From Bradyrhizobium sp. (GTDB taxonomy: Bacteria > Pseudomonadota > Alphaproteobacteria > Rhizobiales > Xanthobacteraceae), in contig NZ_JAUSLT010000138.1 of NCBI RefSeq assembly GCF_030646015.1, forward strand, positions 1 to 64,000: DNA of 64,000 nucleotides, given 5' to 3'. Position 1 is the stretch's first letter. Each line of letters begins with the position of its first letter. The translations under genes and the position numbers were made by a program. Positions 25,083-34,337 of this stretch are shown here, piece by piece. Below the pieces are notes generated by a model, which did not search any database, was not told the DNA's origin, and was given only the letters and a program-made list of their open reading frames with translations.

Positions 25083-28000
25083 CTACTCCGCCGCCACCAT
25101 CTGCTGGGTCCGCCACTGCCCGAGCAGTGCGCGCAGGCTGGCCGGCTTGACCGGCTTGTTGAGCACCGCGATGTTCTCGTCGCGCGCCGCGTCCCGCACA
25201 TGCGGACTGCGATCGGCGGTGATCAGGATCGCGGGAATGTTCTCGCCGAAGCGGCGGCGGATGTCCCGGATCGCGGCGACGCCGTTGCCGCGGTCGAGGT
25301 GATAGTCGACCAGCAGGCCGGTGACCGGTTCGCCGGCGGCCTCGATCGCCTCGATGGCGGCTTCGGGATCGGCCACCGCGATGACCTCGGCGTCCCAGGC
25401 CGTCAGCAGGGTCTTCATGCCGTCCAGGATCGCCGGGTCGTTCTCGATGCACACGATCAGCGAGCCGCTCATCGGCGTCCTCGACAGCGGCGTCGCGCTG
25501 GTGACCGCGCCGGTGACGGTGGCGGCGCTGGCGACCGGCACCGTCACCGAAAAGAACGAGCCACCGCCGGCATTGGAGTCGATCGCGATGCCGTGGTTGA
25601 GGACGCGCGCGAGCCGCTCGACGATCGACAGCCCGAGGCCGAGGCCGCGCGCGATCCGCGCGCCCTGTTCCAGCCGATGAAACTCCTTGAAGATCTCGCC
25701 GCGCTTGATCACGGGAATGCCGACGCCGGTGTCATAGACCCCGATCTGCAGCGACTGGCCGTGACGCCGGCAGCCGACCAGCACACGGCCGCGCGGGGTG
25801 TATTTGATCGCGTTGGAGATCAGGTTCTGCAGCAGCCGGCGCAGCATCAGGCGGTCGGATTCCACCGCCAGCGAGCACGGCACGAAAGTCAGCTTCAGCG
25901 CCTTGGCCCGGGCAATCGGCGCGAACTCGATTTCCAGCGAACGCATCAGGTCGCCGATCTTGAAGCTCGAGATCGACGGCGTCATGGCGCCGGCGTCGAG
26001 CCGCGAGATGTCCAGCAGCGCGCCGAGGATTTCCTCGATCGCCTCCAGCGAATCGTCGATGTTTTCCACCAGCCGCGAATCCTCGCCGCCGTTCTGGCGT
26101 TCCACCAGACTCGTGACGTAGAGCCGCGCCGCGTTCAGCGGCTGCAGGATGTCGTGGCTCGCGGCGGCCAGGAAGCGCGTCTTCGAGATGTTGGCGTCCT
26201 CGGCGGTGCTCTTGGCCCGCGCCAGTTCCGAATTCAGGCGGGTGAGTTCCTCGGTGCGGTCGCGCACGCGCTTTTCCAGCGTCGCATTGGCGCGTTCCAG
26301 CGCCTCGGCCGCCTCGAACGACGGCGTGACGTCGGAGAAGGTGATCACCAGTCCGCCGCCGGGCATCCGGTTAGCGCGCACCTCGATCACCATGTGGCGA
26401 TCCGGCAGCCGTTCCAGATACGGCTCGCCCACGGTGGTATAGGCGGCCAGCCGCATCTCCAGCAACGAGGAGCCATCGGTATCGCCGAAGCCGGGAGGAC
26501 GGTTCGCCCCCATGTATTCCAGGATCTCCTGCAACGGAATCCCGATCTGCACGAGGTGCAGCGGAAGTCCGAGAATTTCGCCGAACTGCTGGTTGGAACA
26601 GATCAGCTGCAGTTCTGCGTCGAACACGGCGATGCCCTGCCGCACATGGTTCAGCGCGGTCTGCAGGATCTCGCGGTTGAAGTGAAGGGCGGCATGGGAA
26701 TCGTCGAGCAGTTTCAGCGCGGCCTTGGCGGAGACGGTGCGCTTGCGGAGCAGCAGCGACATCACCAGCCGCGAGGACGCCGCGCCGATCGACGAGGCGA
26801 TCAGATGTTCGGCATGCTGCAGCAATTCGAAATCGGCGGGCGCGGCCGGGTCGAGCGCGGTGTTGCGTGCGATCGCGAAGGCCTCGAACGAATGACTGGC
26901 GCGATCGGGGCCGAGATATTGCGCCACCGTGCTCTGAATGTCCTGCACGGTCACCGTGGTGCGCCAGCGCCGGAATGCCGGGGTCGTCGGCGCCAGCGTG
27001 CTCGGCGCAAACAGGTCGGCCTGCAGCCGTTCGATCGAGGACGGCTGGCGCGCCATCGACAGCACGATATAGGTCAACAGGTTGAGCGACAGCGACCACA
27101 GCACGCCGTGCAGCAGCGGCGGCAGGTCGGCGCCGAACAAAGCTCGCGGACGCAACGCCTCGATGCCGAACGGACCGTGCTGCAGCAGCAGCATGCCGGC
27201 GGTATTGCCCTCGAGGAAGCTCGGCAGGAACAGCGTGTAGATCCAGACCGCGACGCCGACCAGCATGCCTCCCATGGCGCCTCGCGCGGTGGCGCGGCGC
27301 CAGAACAGGCCGCCGAAGAACGACGGCGCCAGCTGCGCGACCGCCGCAAAGGACAACAGGCCGATCGCCGCCAGCTGGGCGTTGCCGAGCGCCCGATAGT
27401 AGAAATACGCCATCACCATGATGGCGAAAATCGCAAAGCGGCGAACCCGGAGCAGGAAGTTGCCGAAATCTTTCTGGCCGGCGCGGGATTCACGGCTTCG
27501 CTGCAGCACCAGCGGCACCACGATGTCGTTCGAGACCATGATCGACAATGCGACGCATTCGACGATCACCATGGCGGTGGCCGCCGACAGGCCGCCGACG
27601 AAGACGATGACGCTGAGCACGGGAGAACTGGCCTGCATCGGCAACGCCAGCACGTACATGTCGGCCTCGACGGCGCCGAACGGGAAGGTCACGAGCCCGG
27701 CGATCGCGATCGGAATCACGAACAGGTTGATGGCGACCAGATACAGCGGAAACAGCCAGCGCGCCCGGCCCACCTCGGCGTCGCTGGAATTCTCGACCAC
27801 GCTGACGTGAAACTGGCGCGGCAACAGCATGATCGCGAAGAACGACAGCAGCGTCATGGTGAGGAAATTGCCGATCGAGGGCGTGTATTCGAGGGCCCGT
27901 ACCGCCTCCGGGGTCTTCATCGCGCGTTCGATCAGATCGACGGGTGAGAACATCCAGAAGGTGACGAAGGCGCCGACCGCGATGAAGGCCACCAGCTTGA

Positions 28001-28598
28001 CGATGGATTCGGTGGCGATCGCCAGCATCAGGCCATGCTGGTGTTCGGTCGCGTCGGTCTGCCTGGTACCGAACAGCACCGCGAATACCGCCATCGCCAG
28101 CGTGACGATCAGCGCGACATCGCCGATGATCGGAATCGAGGAGAAGGCCTGGTCTTCGCTCAGGATGGTTCCGAGCGACGACGCCACCGCCTTGAGCTGC
28201 AGCGCGATGTAGGGCACCGAGCCGATGATCGCGATCGCCGCGACCGTGGCGGCGACCGCCTGGCTCTTGCCGTAGCGCGCGGCGATGAAATCGGCGATCG
28301 AGGTGATGTTCTGCGATTTCGCCAGCTTGATGACACGGCGCAGCAGCGGGGTACAGAACGCGATCATCAGGATCGGGCCGACATAGATCGCGAGAAAGTC
28401 GACGCCGGTGCGGGTGGCGAAGCCGACCGAGCCGAAGAATGTCCAGGAGGTGCAGTAGATCGCCAGCGACAGCGGGTAGATCAGCGCGCTGGCGCGGCCG
28501 CGCTGGGTCGGCGAGAGGCGGTCGCCGTAGCTGGCAACCAGAAACAGGAACAAGATGTAGCCGAAAGCGGCTGCGATCACGCCCCAGTCGTGCAGCAT
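25083..28598 (-). CDS. crbS: SLC5-STAC-PAS hybrid sensor histidine kinase (CrbS-like)
   Basis: This 1171-aa membrane sensor has residues 1-500 as a sodium:solute-symporter (SLC5) module with about 13 helices. A STAC linker lies around 540-620 (A-E-H-L-I-A-S-S-I-G-A-A-S-S-R-L). Then come a PAS domain (about 635-745), a coiled coil, a HisKA domain with His815 (A-A-S-H-D-I-L-Q-P-L-N-A), a HATPase domain (about 915-1030) and a C-terminal receiver with Asp1098 (L-V-D-Y-H-L-D-R-G-N-G). The architecture is that of CrbS, which senses acetate metabolism. The regulator at 23210 is its likely partner. The large open frame on the opposite strand is a shadow. Confidence 0.85.
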   Translation of the reverse strand: MLHDWGVIAAAFGYILFLFLVASYGDRLSPTQRGRASALIYPLSLAIYCTSWTFFGSVGFATRTGVDFLAIYVGPILMIAFCTPLLRRVIKLAKSQNITSIADFIAARYGKSQAVAATVAAIAIIGSVPYIALQLKAVASSLGTILSEDQAFSSIPIIGDVALIVTLAMAVFAVLFGTRQTDATEHQHGLMLAIATESIVKLVAFIAVGAFVTFWMFSPVDLIERAMKTPEAVRALEYTPSIGNFLTMTLLSFFAIMLLPRQFHVSVVENSSDAEVGRARWLFPLYLVAINLFVIPIAIAGLVTFPFGAVEADMYVLALPMQASSPVLSVIVFVGGLSAATAMVIVECVALSIMVSNDIVVPLVLQRSRESRAGQKDFGNFLLRVRRFAIFAIMVMAYFYYRALGNAQLAAIGLLSFAAVAQLAPSFFGGLFWRRATARGAMGGMLVGVAVWIYTLFLPSFLEGNTAGMLLLQHGPFGIEALRPRALFGADLPPLLHGVLWSLSLNLLTYIVLSMARQPSSIERLQADLFAPSTLAPTTPAFRRWRTTVTVQDIQSTVAQYLGPDRASHSFEAFAIARNTALDPAAPADFELLQHAEHLIASSIGAASSRLVMSLLLRKRTVSAKAALKLLDDSHAALHFNREILQTALNHVRQGIAVFDAELQLICSNQQFGEILGLPLHLVQIGIPLQEILEYMGANRPPGFGDTDGSSLLEMRLAAYTTVGEPYLERLPDRHMVIEVRANRMPGGGLVITFSDVTPSFEAAEALERANATLEKRVRDRTEELTRLNSELARAKSTAEDANISKTRFLAAASHDILQPLNAARLYVTSLVERQNGGEDSRLVENIDDSLEAIEEILGALLDISRLDAGAMTPSISSFKIGDLMRSLEIEFAPIARAKALKLTFVPCSLAVESDRLMLRRLLQNLISNAIKYTPRGRVLVGCRRHGQSLQIGVYDTGVGIPVIKRGEIFKEFHRLEQGARIARGLGLGLSIVERLARVLNHGIAIDSNAGGGSFFSVTVPVASAATVTGAVTSATPLSRTPMSGSLIVCIENDPAILDGMKTLLTAWDAEVIAVADPEAAIEAIEAAGEPVTGLLVDYHLDRGNGVAAIRDIRRRFGENIPAILITADRSPHVRDAARDENIAVLNKPVKPASLRALLGQWRTQQMVAAE

Positions 28599-28663
28599 GG
28601 CTGCTTACCTCCCTCGCGTTTCGGCGCTGCACCCGGGGCCGTCGCGGGAGCCATTATAAACGG

Positions 28664-28698
28664 ATTGGGCCGGTAGCACATGGTGCAACCGGCCCAAA
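28664..28698 (-). terminator. Hairpin downstream of hemA
   Basis: Eleven-base arms (28664-28674 and 28688-28698) pair around a partly self-complementary loop. It lies 20 bases beyond the hemA stop. No long T tract follows on the minus strand, so termination may be weak. A TATAAT-like hexamer (minus strand, about 28652-28657) next to it could be the -10 box of the hybrid kinase gene. Confidence 0.5.
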
Positions 28699-28719
28699 TT
28701 CCCGTTTCGAGAGGAAGGG

Positions 28720-29949
28720 TTACTCCGCCGCCAGCGATTTCGCGCGCAGCGGCAGGCCGAGGCGATCCCAGACCTGCAGCAGCGCTTCGGCGAGCTGATC
28801 GATCAGGCCGTCGTCATGATAGGGCGAGGGCGTGATCCGCAGCCGCTCGGATCCCTTGGCGACGGTCGGGTAGTTGATCGGCTGGATATAGATGCCATGC
28901 TCTTCCAGCAGGATATCGCAGGCCCGCTTGCAGGCCTCGGGGTCGCCGACGAACAGCGGCACGATATGGGTTTCGCTCGACATCACGGGCAGGCCCGCGG
29001 CGTTGAGGATCGCCTTGACGCGGGCGGCGCGGTCCTGATGGCGCTCGCGCTCCCAGCTCGAGGTCTTCAGGTGCCGGATCGCGGCGGTGGCCGCCGAGCA
29101 GATTGCGGGCGGCAGCGCGGTCGTGAAGATGAAGCCGGGCGCATAGGAGCGCACCGCGTCGACGATGTCGGCGCTGGCGGCGATATAGCCGCCGAGACAG
29201 CCGAACGCCTTGGCCAGCGTGCCTTCCAGAACGTCGATGCGGTGCATGACGCCGTCGCGCTCGGCGATGCCGCCGCCGCGCGGGCCGTACATGCCGACCG
29301 CGTGAACTTCGTCGACATAGGTCATCGCGCCGTATTTCTCGGCGAGATCGCAGATCTTGGCCAAGGGTGCCACGTCGCCGTCCATCGAATACAGGCTCTC
29401 GCAGGCGATCAGCTTGGGCCGGTCCGGTCCCGCGGCGATCAGCAGTTCTTCCAGATGCGCCATGTCGTTGTGGCGGAAGATCTGGCGCTCGCAGCCGGCC
29501 TGGCGGACACCCTCGATCATCGAATTGTGGTTGAGCGCGTCCGACAGGATCAGGCAGTTCGGAATCAGTTTTGCGATCGTCGAGATGCCGGTCTGGTTCG
29601 AGACATAGCCCGAGGTGAACAGCAATGCGGCCTGCTTGCCATGCAGGTCGGCGAGTTCGGCTTCGAGCTGCACCAGCGGGTGATGGGTGCCCGCGATGTT
29701 GCGGGTGCCGCCGGCGCCGGTGCCGACCCGGGTCGCGGTCTCGACCATGGCGCCGACCACTTTCGGGTGCTGGCCCATGCCGAGATAGTCGTTGGAGCAC
29801 CAGATCACGACATTGCGCGGCCCCTTCGGGGAATGCCACACCGCGTGCGGGAACCGGCCCGCGATCCGCTCGAGATCGGCGAAAACCCGGTAGCGCCGCT
29901 CGTCATGCAGGCGGCTGAGGGCGGTGCTGAAGAACTGGCTGTAATCCAT
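28720..29949 (-). CDS. hemA: 5-aminolevulinate synthase
   Basis: This pyridoxal-phosphate enzyme joins glycine and succinyl-CoA to form 5-aminolevulinate, the first step of tetrapyrrole synthesis in alphaproteobacteria. It is 409 aa, the normal length. It has the glycine-rich T-R-V-G-T-G-A-G-G-T-R-N substrate loop, the cofactor motif Y-V-D-E-V-H-A-V-G-M-Y-G-P, and the Schiff-base Lys247 in G-T-L-A-K-A-F-G. A perfect FNR/FixK-type palindrome lies about 90 bases upstream, so oxygen-responsive control is expected. Confidence 0.97.
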   Translation of the reverse strand: MDYSQFFSTALSRLHDERRYRVFADLERIAGRFPHAVWHSPKGPRNVVIWCSNDYLGMGQHPKVVGAMVETATRVGTGAGGTRNIAGTHHPLVQLEAELADLHGKQAALLFTSGYVSNQTGISTIAKLIPNCLILSDALNHNSMIEGVRQAGCERQIFRHNDMAHLEELLIAAGPDRPKLIACESLYSMDGDVAPLAKICDLAEKYGAMTYVDEVHAVGMYGPRGGGIAERDGVMHRIDVLEGTLAKAFGCLGGYIAASADIVDAVRSYAPGFIFTTALPPAICSAATAAIRHLKTSSWERERHQDRAARVKAILNAAGLPVMSSETHIVPLFVGDPEACKRACDILLEEHGIYIQPINYPTVAKGSERLRITPSPYHDDGLIDQLAEALLQVWDRLGLPLRAKSLAAE

Positions 29950-30037
29950 CGCGAAACCTGAAACGGTGCGTGAAGCCGGAGCGGCGAGCCTCTTTTTAGA
30001 GCGTTTCTACAATTAATGTCGAGCGGGAATCGGGGCC

Positions 30038-30051
30038 TTGATCAGGATCAA
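30038..30051. promoter_or_regulatory. FNR/FixK-type box upstream of hemA
   Basis: TTGAT and ATCAA are separated by four bases, an exact match to the FNR/FixK palindrome. The centre lies about 95 bases upstream of the hemA ATG and about 165 bases upstream of the divergent gene at 30209. In related bacteria hemA is activated at low oxygen by FnrL or FixK proteins, so this is the likely operator for hemA. Confidence 0.8.
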
Positions 30052-30208
30052 GTCCGGTCTGCGCCGCGCGCAATTCGCTGGCCATGGGGCGCCCCGACGG
30101 CCCGGGCGCTTCGTCCTGTTCATGCATTGAGCGGGGCGTCGATTAACCCGCAGTTTACCATGTTGGCGGTAGCTTTCCGGCTCGAGGATTCCAAAAAGGG
30201 TCACGCGT

Positions 30209-30697
30209 ATGGCGTTCCGCGCAAATCAGCAGCTCCGCGACGACATCTGGGATTACCGGTACAAGTCTTCCGCGCCTGCCGCCCCTGAACCCGAAAACAT
30301 CGTGAGTTTGGCGGCTCCCCCCGCGCCGAGGAACGACGGCGTCACCGCGCTCGACCTCGTGCACCAGGCCGCCGAAATCTTCAAAGGCATGGAAAACCAT
30401 GCGCGCGAAACCGAAGCGCGGGCGAAGGCGGTGTGCGAAGACCTCGCCGACAAGCTGCGGCTTGCCGAAACGCAAAAGGACGCCGCCGAGCAGGCGCGCC
30501 GCGAAGTCGTCAACGAACTCAATGGCAAGCTCCAGGACGTATCGAGAGCCTTGCAGCAGGCCCAGTCGCGCATCATGGGTGCGGAAGAACGAACGGTAGC
30601 CGCCGAATTTCGCGCCCAGGCCGCCGAAGCCAAACTCTACAGAGCCAACCAGGAACTCGCCGCCGTCGAGGAAGCCATCCGCAAGCGGCTGCTCTGA
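30209..30697 (+). CDS. Conserved hypothetical coiled-coil protein
   Basis: This 162-aa soluble protein has a short N-terminal segment with W-D-Y-R-Y, a Pro/Ala-rich linker, then an almost continuous charged Ala/Glu/Lys/Arg helix from about 48 to 160, likely a coiled coil. No enzyme motifs are visible. It is divergent from hemA. A weak ribosome site (AGGGTC-like) precedes the ATG. Confidence 0.65.
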   Translation: MAFRANQQLRDDIWDYRYKSSAPAAPEPENIVSLAAPPAPRNDGVTALDLVHQAAEIFKGMENHARETEARAKAVCEDLADKLRLAETQKDAAEQARREVVNELNGKLQDVSRALQQAQSRIMGAEERTVAAEFRAQAAEAKLYRANQELAAVEEAIRKRLL

Positions 30698-30730
30698 GCA
30701 CCCGTCGCTGCATGCCGTCGGTTTCGGTTT

Positions 30731-31792
30731 TCAGGTGGTCCTGAAGCGCAGTACGCCGTCGGTTTCCTCGGCGATCAGTCGCCCCTCGACCAGCATGTAA
30801 TTGACGTGCGCGATCAGCTCGCCGGCGGCAAAGCCCATCTGGTGCACGTCGAGCACGTGCTTGTGGAACACCACCGGCACCAGCTCCTTCGAAGTCTGCG
30901 GGATTTCCCGGCAGGCATCGGCGATCAGTCCGCAGCGTTCCTCGTGATGATCGGCCAGCTGCTTGATGCGGGTCTTCAATCCGTAGAACGGCACGCCGTG
31001 GCCGGGCAGCACCAGCACATCATAGGGCAGCGTGGTGGTGAGGCTGGCCAGCGAAGCCAGATATTCGCCGAGTGAATTCTGGTCGGGTTCGACCGCCCAG
31101 ACGCTGACATTGGGCGAGATCTTGCTCAGCACCTGATCGGCCGACAGGAACAGCTTGTCGGCGGCGCAATACAGCATCACCTGGTCGAGCGCGTGGCCGC
31201 CACCGGTGATCACCTTGAAGCGCCTCGTGCCGATCGAAACCTCGTCGCCATGCGAGATCCGGCGATAGGACGGCGGCAGCGTCGAGACCCGCTTCAGATA
31301 ATCCTGGCCGCGGCCGAGCAATTTGTCAGTCAGGTTCTCGTCCATGCCGTGACGGCGGAAGAACAGCCGCTGCGCGTTGCGCCGGTCCTCGGTGCCGCGG
31401 TTCTGGTGATAGACCGATTGCAGATATTCCACCTGCGACATCTCGAGCGGACAGTGGAAGCGATCGACGATCCATCCCGCGAGGCCGACATGATCGGGAT
31501 GCGAATGGGTCACGATCAGCCGCGTGACCTTGACGTGGCTGAGCGGGCCCTCGAACAGCGCGGTCCAGGCCGCGATGGTTTCCTCGTTGCCGAATCCGGA
31601 ATCCACCATCGCCCAGCCGTCGCCGTCGGCGAGCAGATAGATGTTCACGTGGTTGAGGCGGAACGGCAGCTTGAGCCGGACCCACAATATTCCGGGCCTC
31701 ACCTCGACGACCTGATCGTGGCCGGGGTGATTTTCCCAGGGGTAGCGCAGCGCCTCGGCCGAGGACGGTACCGTGTCTGTCTTGGAATGCAT
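30731..31792 (-). CDS. MBL-fold metallo-hydrolase
   Basis: This 353-aa metallo-beta-lactamase-fold enzyme has the H-S-H-P-D-H motif near residues 95-100, further ligands in G-G-G-H-A-L-D-Q and D-Q, and the final P-G-H-G. A C-terminal helical extension of about 90 residues, with K-H-V-L-D-V-H-Q-M-G-F-A-A-G-E, resembles the LACTB2-type winged region. The substrate is not identifiable; thioesters, glutathione adducts and RNA are all possible. It ends 33 bases from the convergent coiled-coil gene. Confidence 0.8.
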   Translation of the reverse strand: MHSKTDTVPSSAEALRYPWENHPGHDQVVEVRPGILWVRLKLPFRLNHVNIYLLADGDGWAMVDSGFGNEETIAAWTALFEGPLSHVKVTRLIVTHSHPDHVGLAGWIVDRFHCPLEMSQVEYLQSVYHQNRGTEDRRNAQRLFFRRHGMDENLTDKLLGRGQDYLKRVSTLPPSYRRISHGDEVSIGTRRFKVITGGGHALDQVMLYCAADKLFLSADQVLSKISPNVSVWAVEPDQNSLGEYLASLASLTTTLPYDVLVLPGHGVPFYGLKTRIKQLADHHEERCGLIADACREIPQTSKELVPVVFHKHVLDVHQMGFAAGELIAHVNYMLVEGRLIAEETDGVLRFRTT

Positions 31793-31929
31793 CGGTTGGG
31801 TTTCGCGATTGTCGTTATCGACTTAACCGCACAATCGGCGCGACGCCAGCCGAAAAACAACGGCGATTCCGGCAATCACGGGGAATGCGGGCCTCAAGGC
31901 CGGCAAAGGCCCGTCCATTCATGCATAGC

Positions 31930-31994
31930 CGTCATTCCCCGGTGCGCCATTGCGCACCTGAGGTCTGGTGCTGGCGCACCGCCCCGGAATGACG
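31930..31994. repeat. Inverted repeat, family C
   Basis: The two ends are reverse complements over about 18 bases with one extra base, and the centre contains another small palindrome. It lies 6 bases beyond the stop of the chemoreceptor gene, so it can fold in that transcript and may help termination. Similar hairpins ending in CGTCATTCC-type sequence are common in genomes of this group. Confidence 0.75.
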
Positions 31995-31999
31995 AAGGC

Positions 32000-34165
32000 T
32001 TACGCCGCCCGGATATTCGTCAGGAACGCGTCGATTTCCGAGCGCAGCACGTCAGCCTCACGGCGCAGTGCCGCAGATGCGCTCAGCACCTGGCCGGCGG
32101 CGGCGCCGGCCTCGGCGGACGCGGTGGAGACCCCGATGATATTGCTGGAAACCTCGGATGTGCCTCCGGCGGCATGCTGAATGTTGCGGGCGATCTCGCG
32201 CGTCGCCGCACCCTGCTCCTCGACCGCCGCCGCGATCGCCGCCGTCACCTCGTTGATCTCGCTGATCGTCATCGAGATGTTCCGGATGGCGCCGACTGCC
32301 GAGGTCGTCACCGTCTGCATGCTGGCGATCTGCTGGCGGATTTCGTCGGTCGCCTTCGCGGTCTGGTTGGCGAGGCTCTTCACCTCGGAAGCGACCACGG
32401 CAAATCCGCGGCCGGCCTCGCCGGCGCGCGCGGCCTCGATGGTGGCGTTGAGCGCCAGCAGATTGGTCTGCGAGGCGATGGTCTGAATGAGGTCGACCAC
32501 GACGCTGATGCGGCCGGCATTATCGGCAAGCCCCTGCATGGTGGCGTCGGTGGTGCCGGCATCGTCGACCGCCTTGCGGGCGATTTGCGCCGACGTGACC
32601 ACCTGGCGGCCGATTTCGGAGATCGATGACGACAGTTCCTCGGTGCCCGCGGACACCGTCTGCACGTTGACCGAGGTTTCCTCGGCGGCGGACGCCACCG
32701 CGCTCACCAGCGCGCTGGATTGATCTGATGTCACCGACATCGCCTGTGCGGTGGTCTGCATCGAATTGGCCGAATTCTGCAGGGTGTCGAGCGCAGTGCG
32801 GACGGTGGCCTCGAATTCGACGATCCGGGCTTCCATGCGCGAGGCGCGCTCGGCCTTGGCGATGCGGTCCTTGTCTTGGTCGGCACTGAGCGAGCGGGCC
32901 TCGATCATGCTCTCGCGGAATACCTCCAGCGAATCGGCCATCGCCCCGATCTCGTCGTGCTGGCTGGAGCGATAGATTTCGGTTTCGAGGTCGCCGCTGG
33001 ACAGCACCTGCATCGAGCGCTGCAGATTGCCGATCCGGCGCAGGATGTTGCGGCCAACATAGAGCCAGACGAACAGCACGGACCCGATCAGGGTCGCAGC
33101 ACCCAGCCCCTGCATGACGATGGTCGCCAGCGAAATTTCCTTGCCCGCCTGCGCGGTCGAGGCGTCGGTTTCGCCCCGCACGCCCTCGACCAGCTGCTGC
33201 ACGCTGATGCCGAGGCCGACATTGAGCTTGCGGCTTTCTTCGAGAATGGCCTGGCCATAATCGGCGTTGTCGAGTTCCTTCTGGCGAATCTTGAAGACGC
33301 CGGTCTTGCCTTCGCCCAGTCCCATCACGGCCGCAGCCGCAGCGCGGAGCGCGGTGGTCGACGAGCCGGTGGGCAGCAGGTCGAGATTCTTCTTGACGCG
33401 CTGCTGCGCGGTGCGGAATTCCTTCTCGATGATCTCCAGCGCGTCGCTGGAGTCGGACGAAAGCGCCGATATCAAATTGAACGCCATCAGGTTGCCGCCG
33501 GCGACGACGTCGCCGAGCTGTTCGACGACCTGTTCCGCCTTTGTGGCTTCTTCCTGGGAGAAATCGGGGGCGCCGAAGATGCCGTTGAGCTGGGTCTGCG
33601 CGTCGAGCATCGCGGGCCCGGCGGCCTTCACGAAGGCGGCCTGGGCCGCGCGCACGGCGCCGTAGAGCTTGTCGTGCTGGGCACCGGTTTCGAGGCGCTC
33701 GCGCGCTGCGTTGCCGAGGCTCTGGATCATTTCGTCGATGTTCTTCACGGTCTCGGCGAGGTTGGACACCACCGTCTTGTCGGCGCCGAGCGCGGTGATC
33801 TCGCCGAGCTTGGCCAGCGTGATCGCCTGGGTTTCCTTCATCTTCTTGGCGCGATCCTTCAGAATCTCCTCGCTCTGCGAGGCCAGCAGCGCCGGCCCCT
33901 GGCTGGCGAGGCTTGCGCTCTGTTCGGAGAGCTGCAGGCTGGCCGCCAGGCGAGGGATGTCCCGCCCGCTCAGTTCGACCATCGCTCCGCCGAGATGTCC
34001 GAGCACCATGCCGGCGCCGAGGCTGATGACGATCGCCATGCCCGCGATGACCGCGAAAGCGGCGAACAGACTGCCCCTCACCCCCCAACGCGGACGCAGG
34101 AGACCCAGGATCCCACCAAGCCTGGTGATTGTGACAAGCCTACCGATCGTGAATCGCAACGCCAT
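32000..34165 (-). CDS. Methyl-accepting chemotaxis protein
   Basis: This 721-aa chemoreceptor has a first membrane helix at about residues 25-48, a helical periplasmic sensor domain of about 310 residues, a second helix at about 355-375, a HAMP domain, and a long cytoplasmic signalling helix. The hairpin-tip region reads R-A-G-E-A-G-R-G-F-A-V-V-A-S-E-V, as in all MCPs. The ligand is unknown. The ATG at 34165 follows GGGG upstream; a GTG five codons earlier is possible. There are no che genes nearby. Confidence 0.9.
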   Translation of the reverse strand: MALRFTIGRLVTITRLGGILGLLRPRWGVRGSLFAAFAVIAGMAIVISLGAGMVLGHLGGAMVELSGRDIPRLAASLQLSEQSASLASQGPALLASQSEEILKDRAKKMKETQAITLAKLGEITALGADKTVVSNLAETVKNIDEMIQSLGNAARERLETGAQHDKLYGAVRAAQAAFVKAAGPAMLDAQTQLNGIFGAPDFSQEEATKAEQVVEQLGDVVAGGNLMAFNLISALSSDSSDALEIIEKEFRTAQQRVKKNLDLLPTGSSTTALRAAAAAVMGLGEGKTGVFKIRQKELDNADYGQAILEESRKLNVGLGISVQQLVEGVRGETDASTAQAGKEISLATIVMQGLGAATLIGSVLFVWLYVGRNILRRIGNLQRSMQVLSSGDLETEIYRSSQHDEIGAMADSLEVFRESMIEARSLSADQDKDRIAKAERASRMEARIVEFEATVRTALDTLQNSANSMQTTAQAMSVTSDQSSALVSAVASAAEETSVNVQTVSAGTEELSSSISEIGRQVVTSAQIARKAVDDAGTTDATMQGLADNAGRISVVVDLIQTIASQTNLLALNATIEAARAGEAGRGFAVVASEVKSLANQTAKATDEIRQQIASMQTVTTSAVGAIRNISMTISEINEVTAAIAAAVEEQGAATREIARNIQHAAGGTSEVSSNIIGVSTASAEAGAAAGQVLSASAALRREADVLRSEIDAFLTNIRAA

Positions 34166-34337
34166 GCCGTCCCCGCCCACATCTTCAGGATGAATCTTCT
34201 GGCCAACAGTATCGCGTTACCGGGTTAACAAAATCACGAGGATTTGAACGGCCGCGAAATTTTTGCGAATCGACAAAACGAAAGGTTGGCTGACGCATAT
34301 TCCGCAACCCGGCATTTCCGTGAGATTGCTCGACTGC

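Noticed and set aside
24927..27947. 1006-aa open frame on the plus strand
   Set aside because: It runs antisense to the hybrid kinase. Its translation is Arg/Gln/His/Asp-rich without domains, typical of a high-G+C shadow frame.
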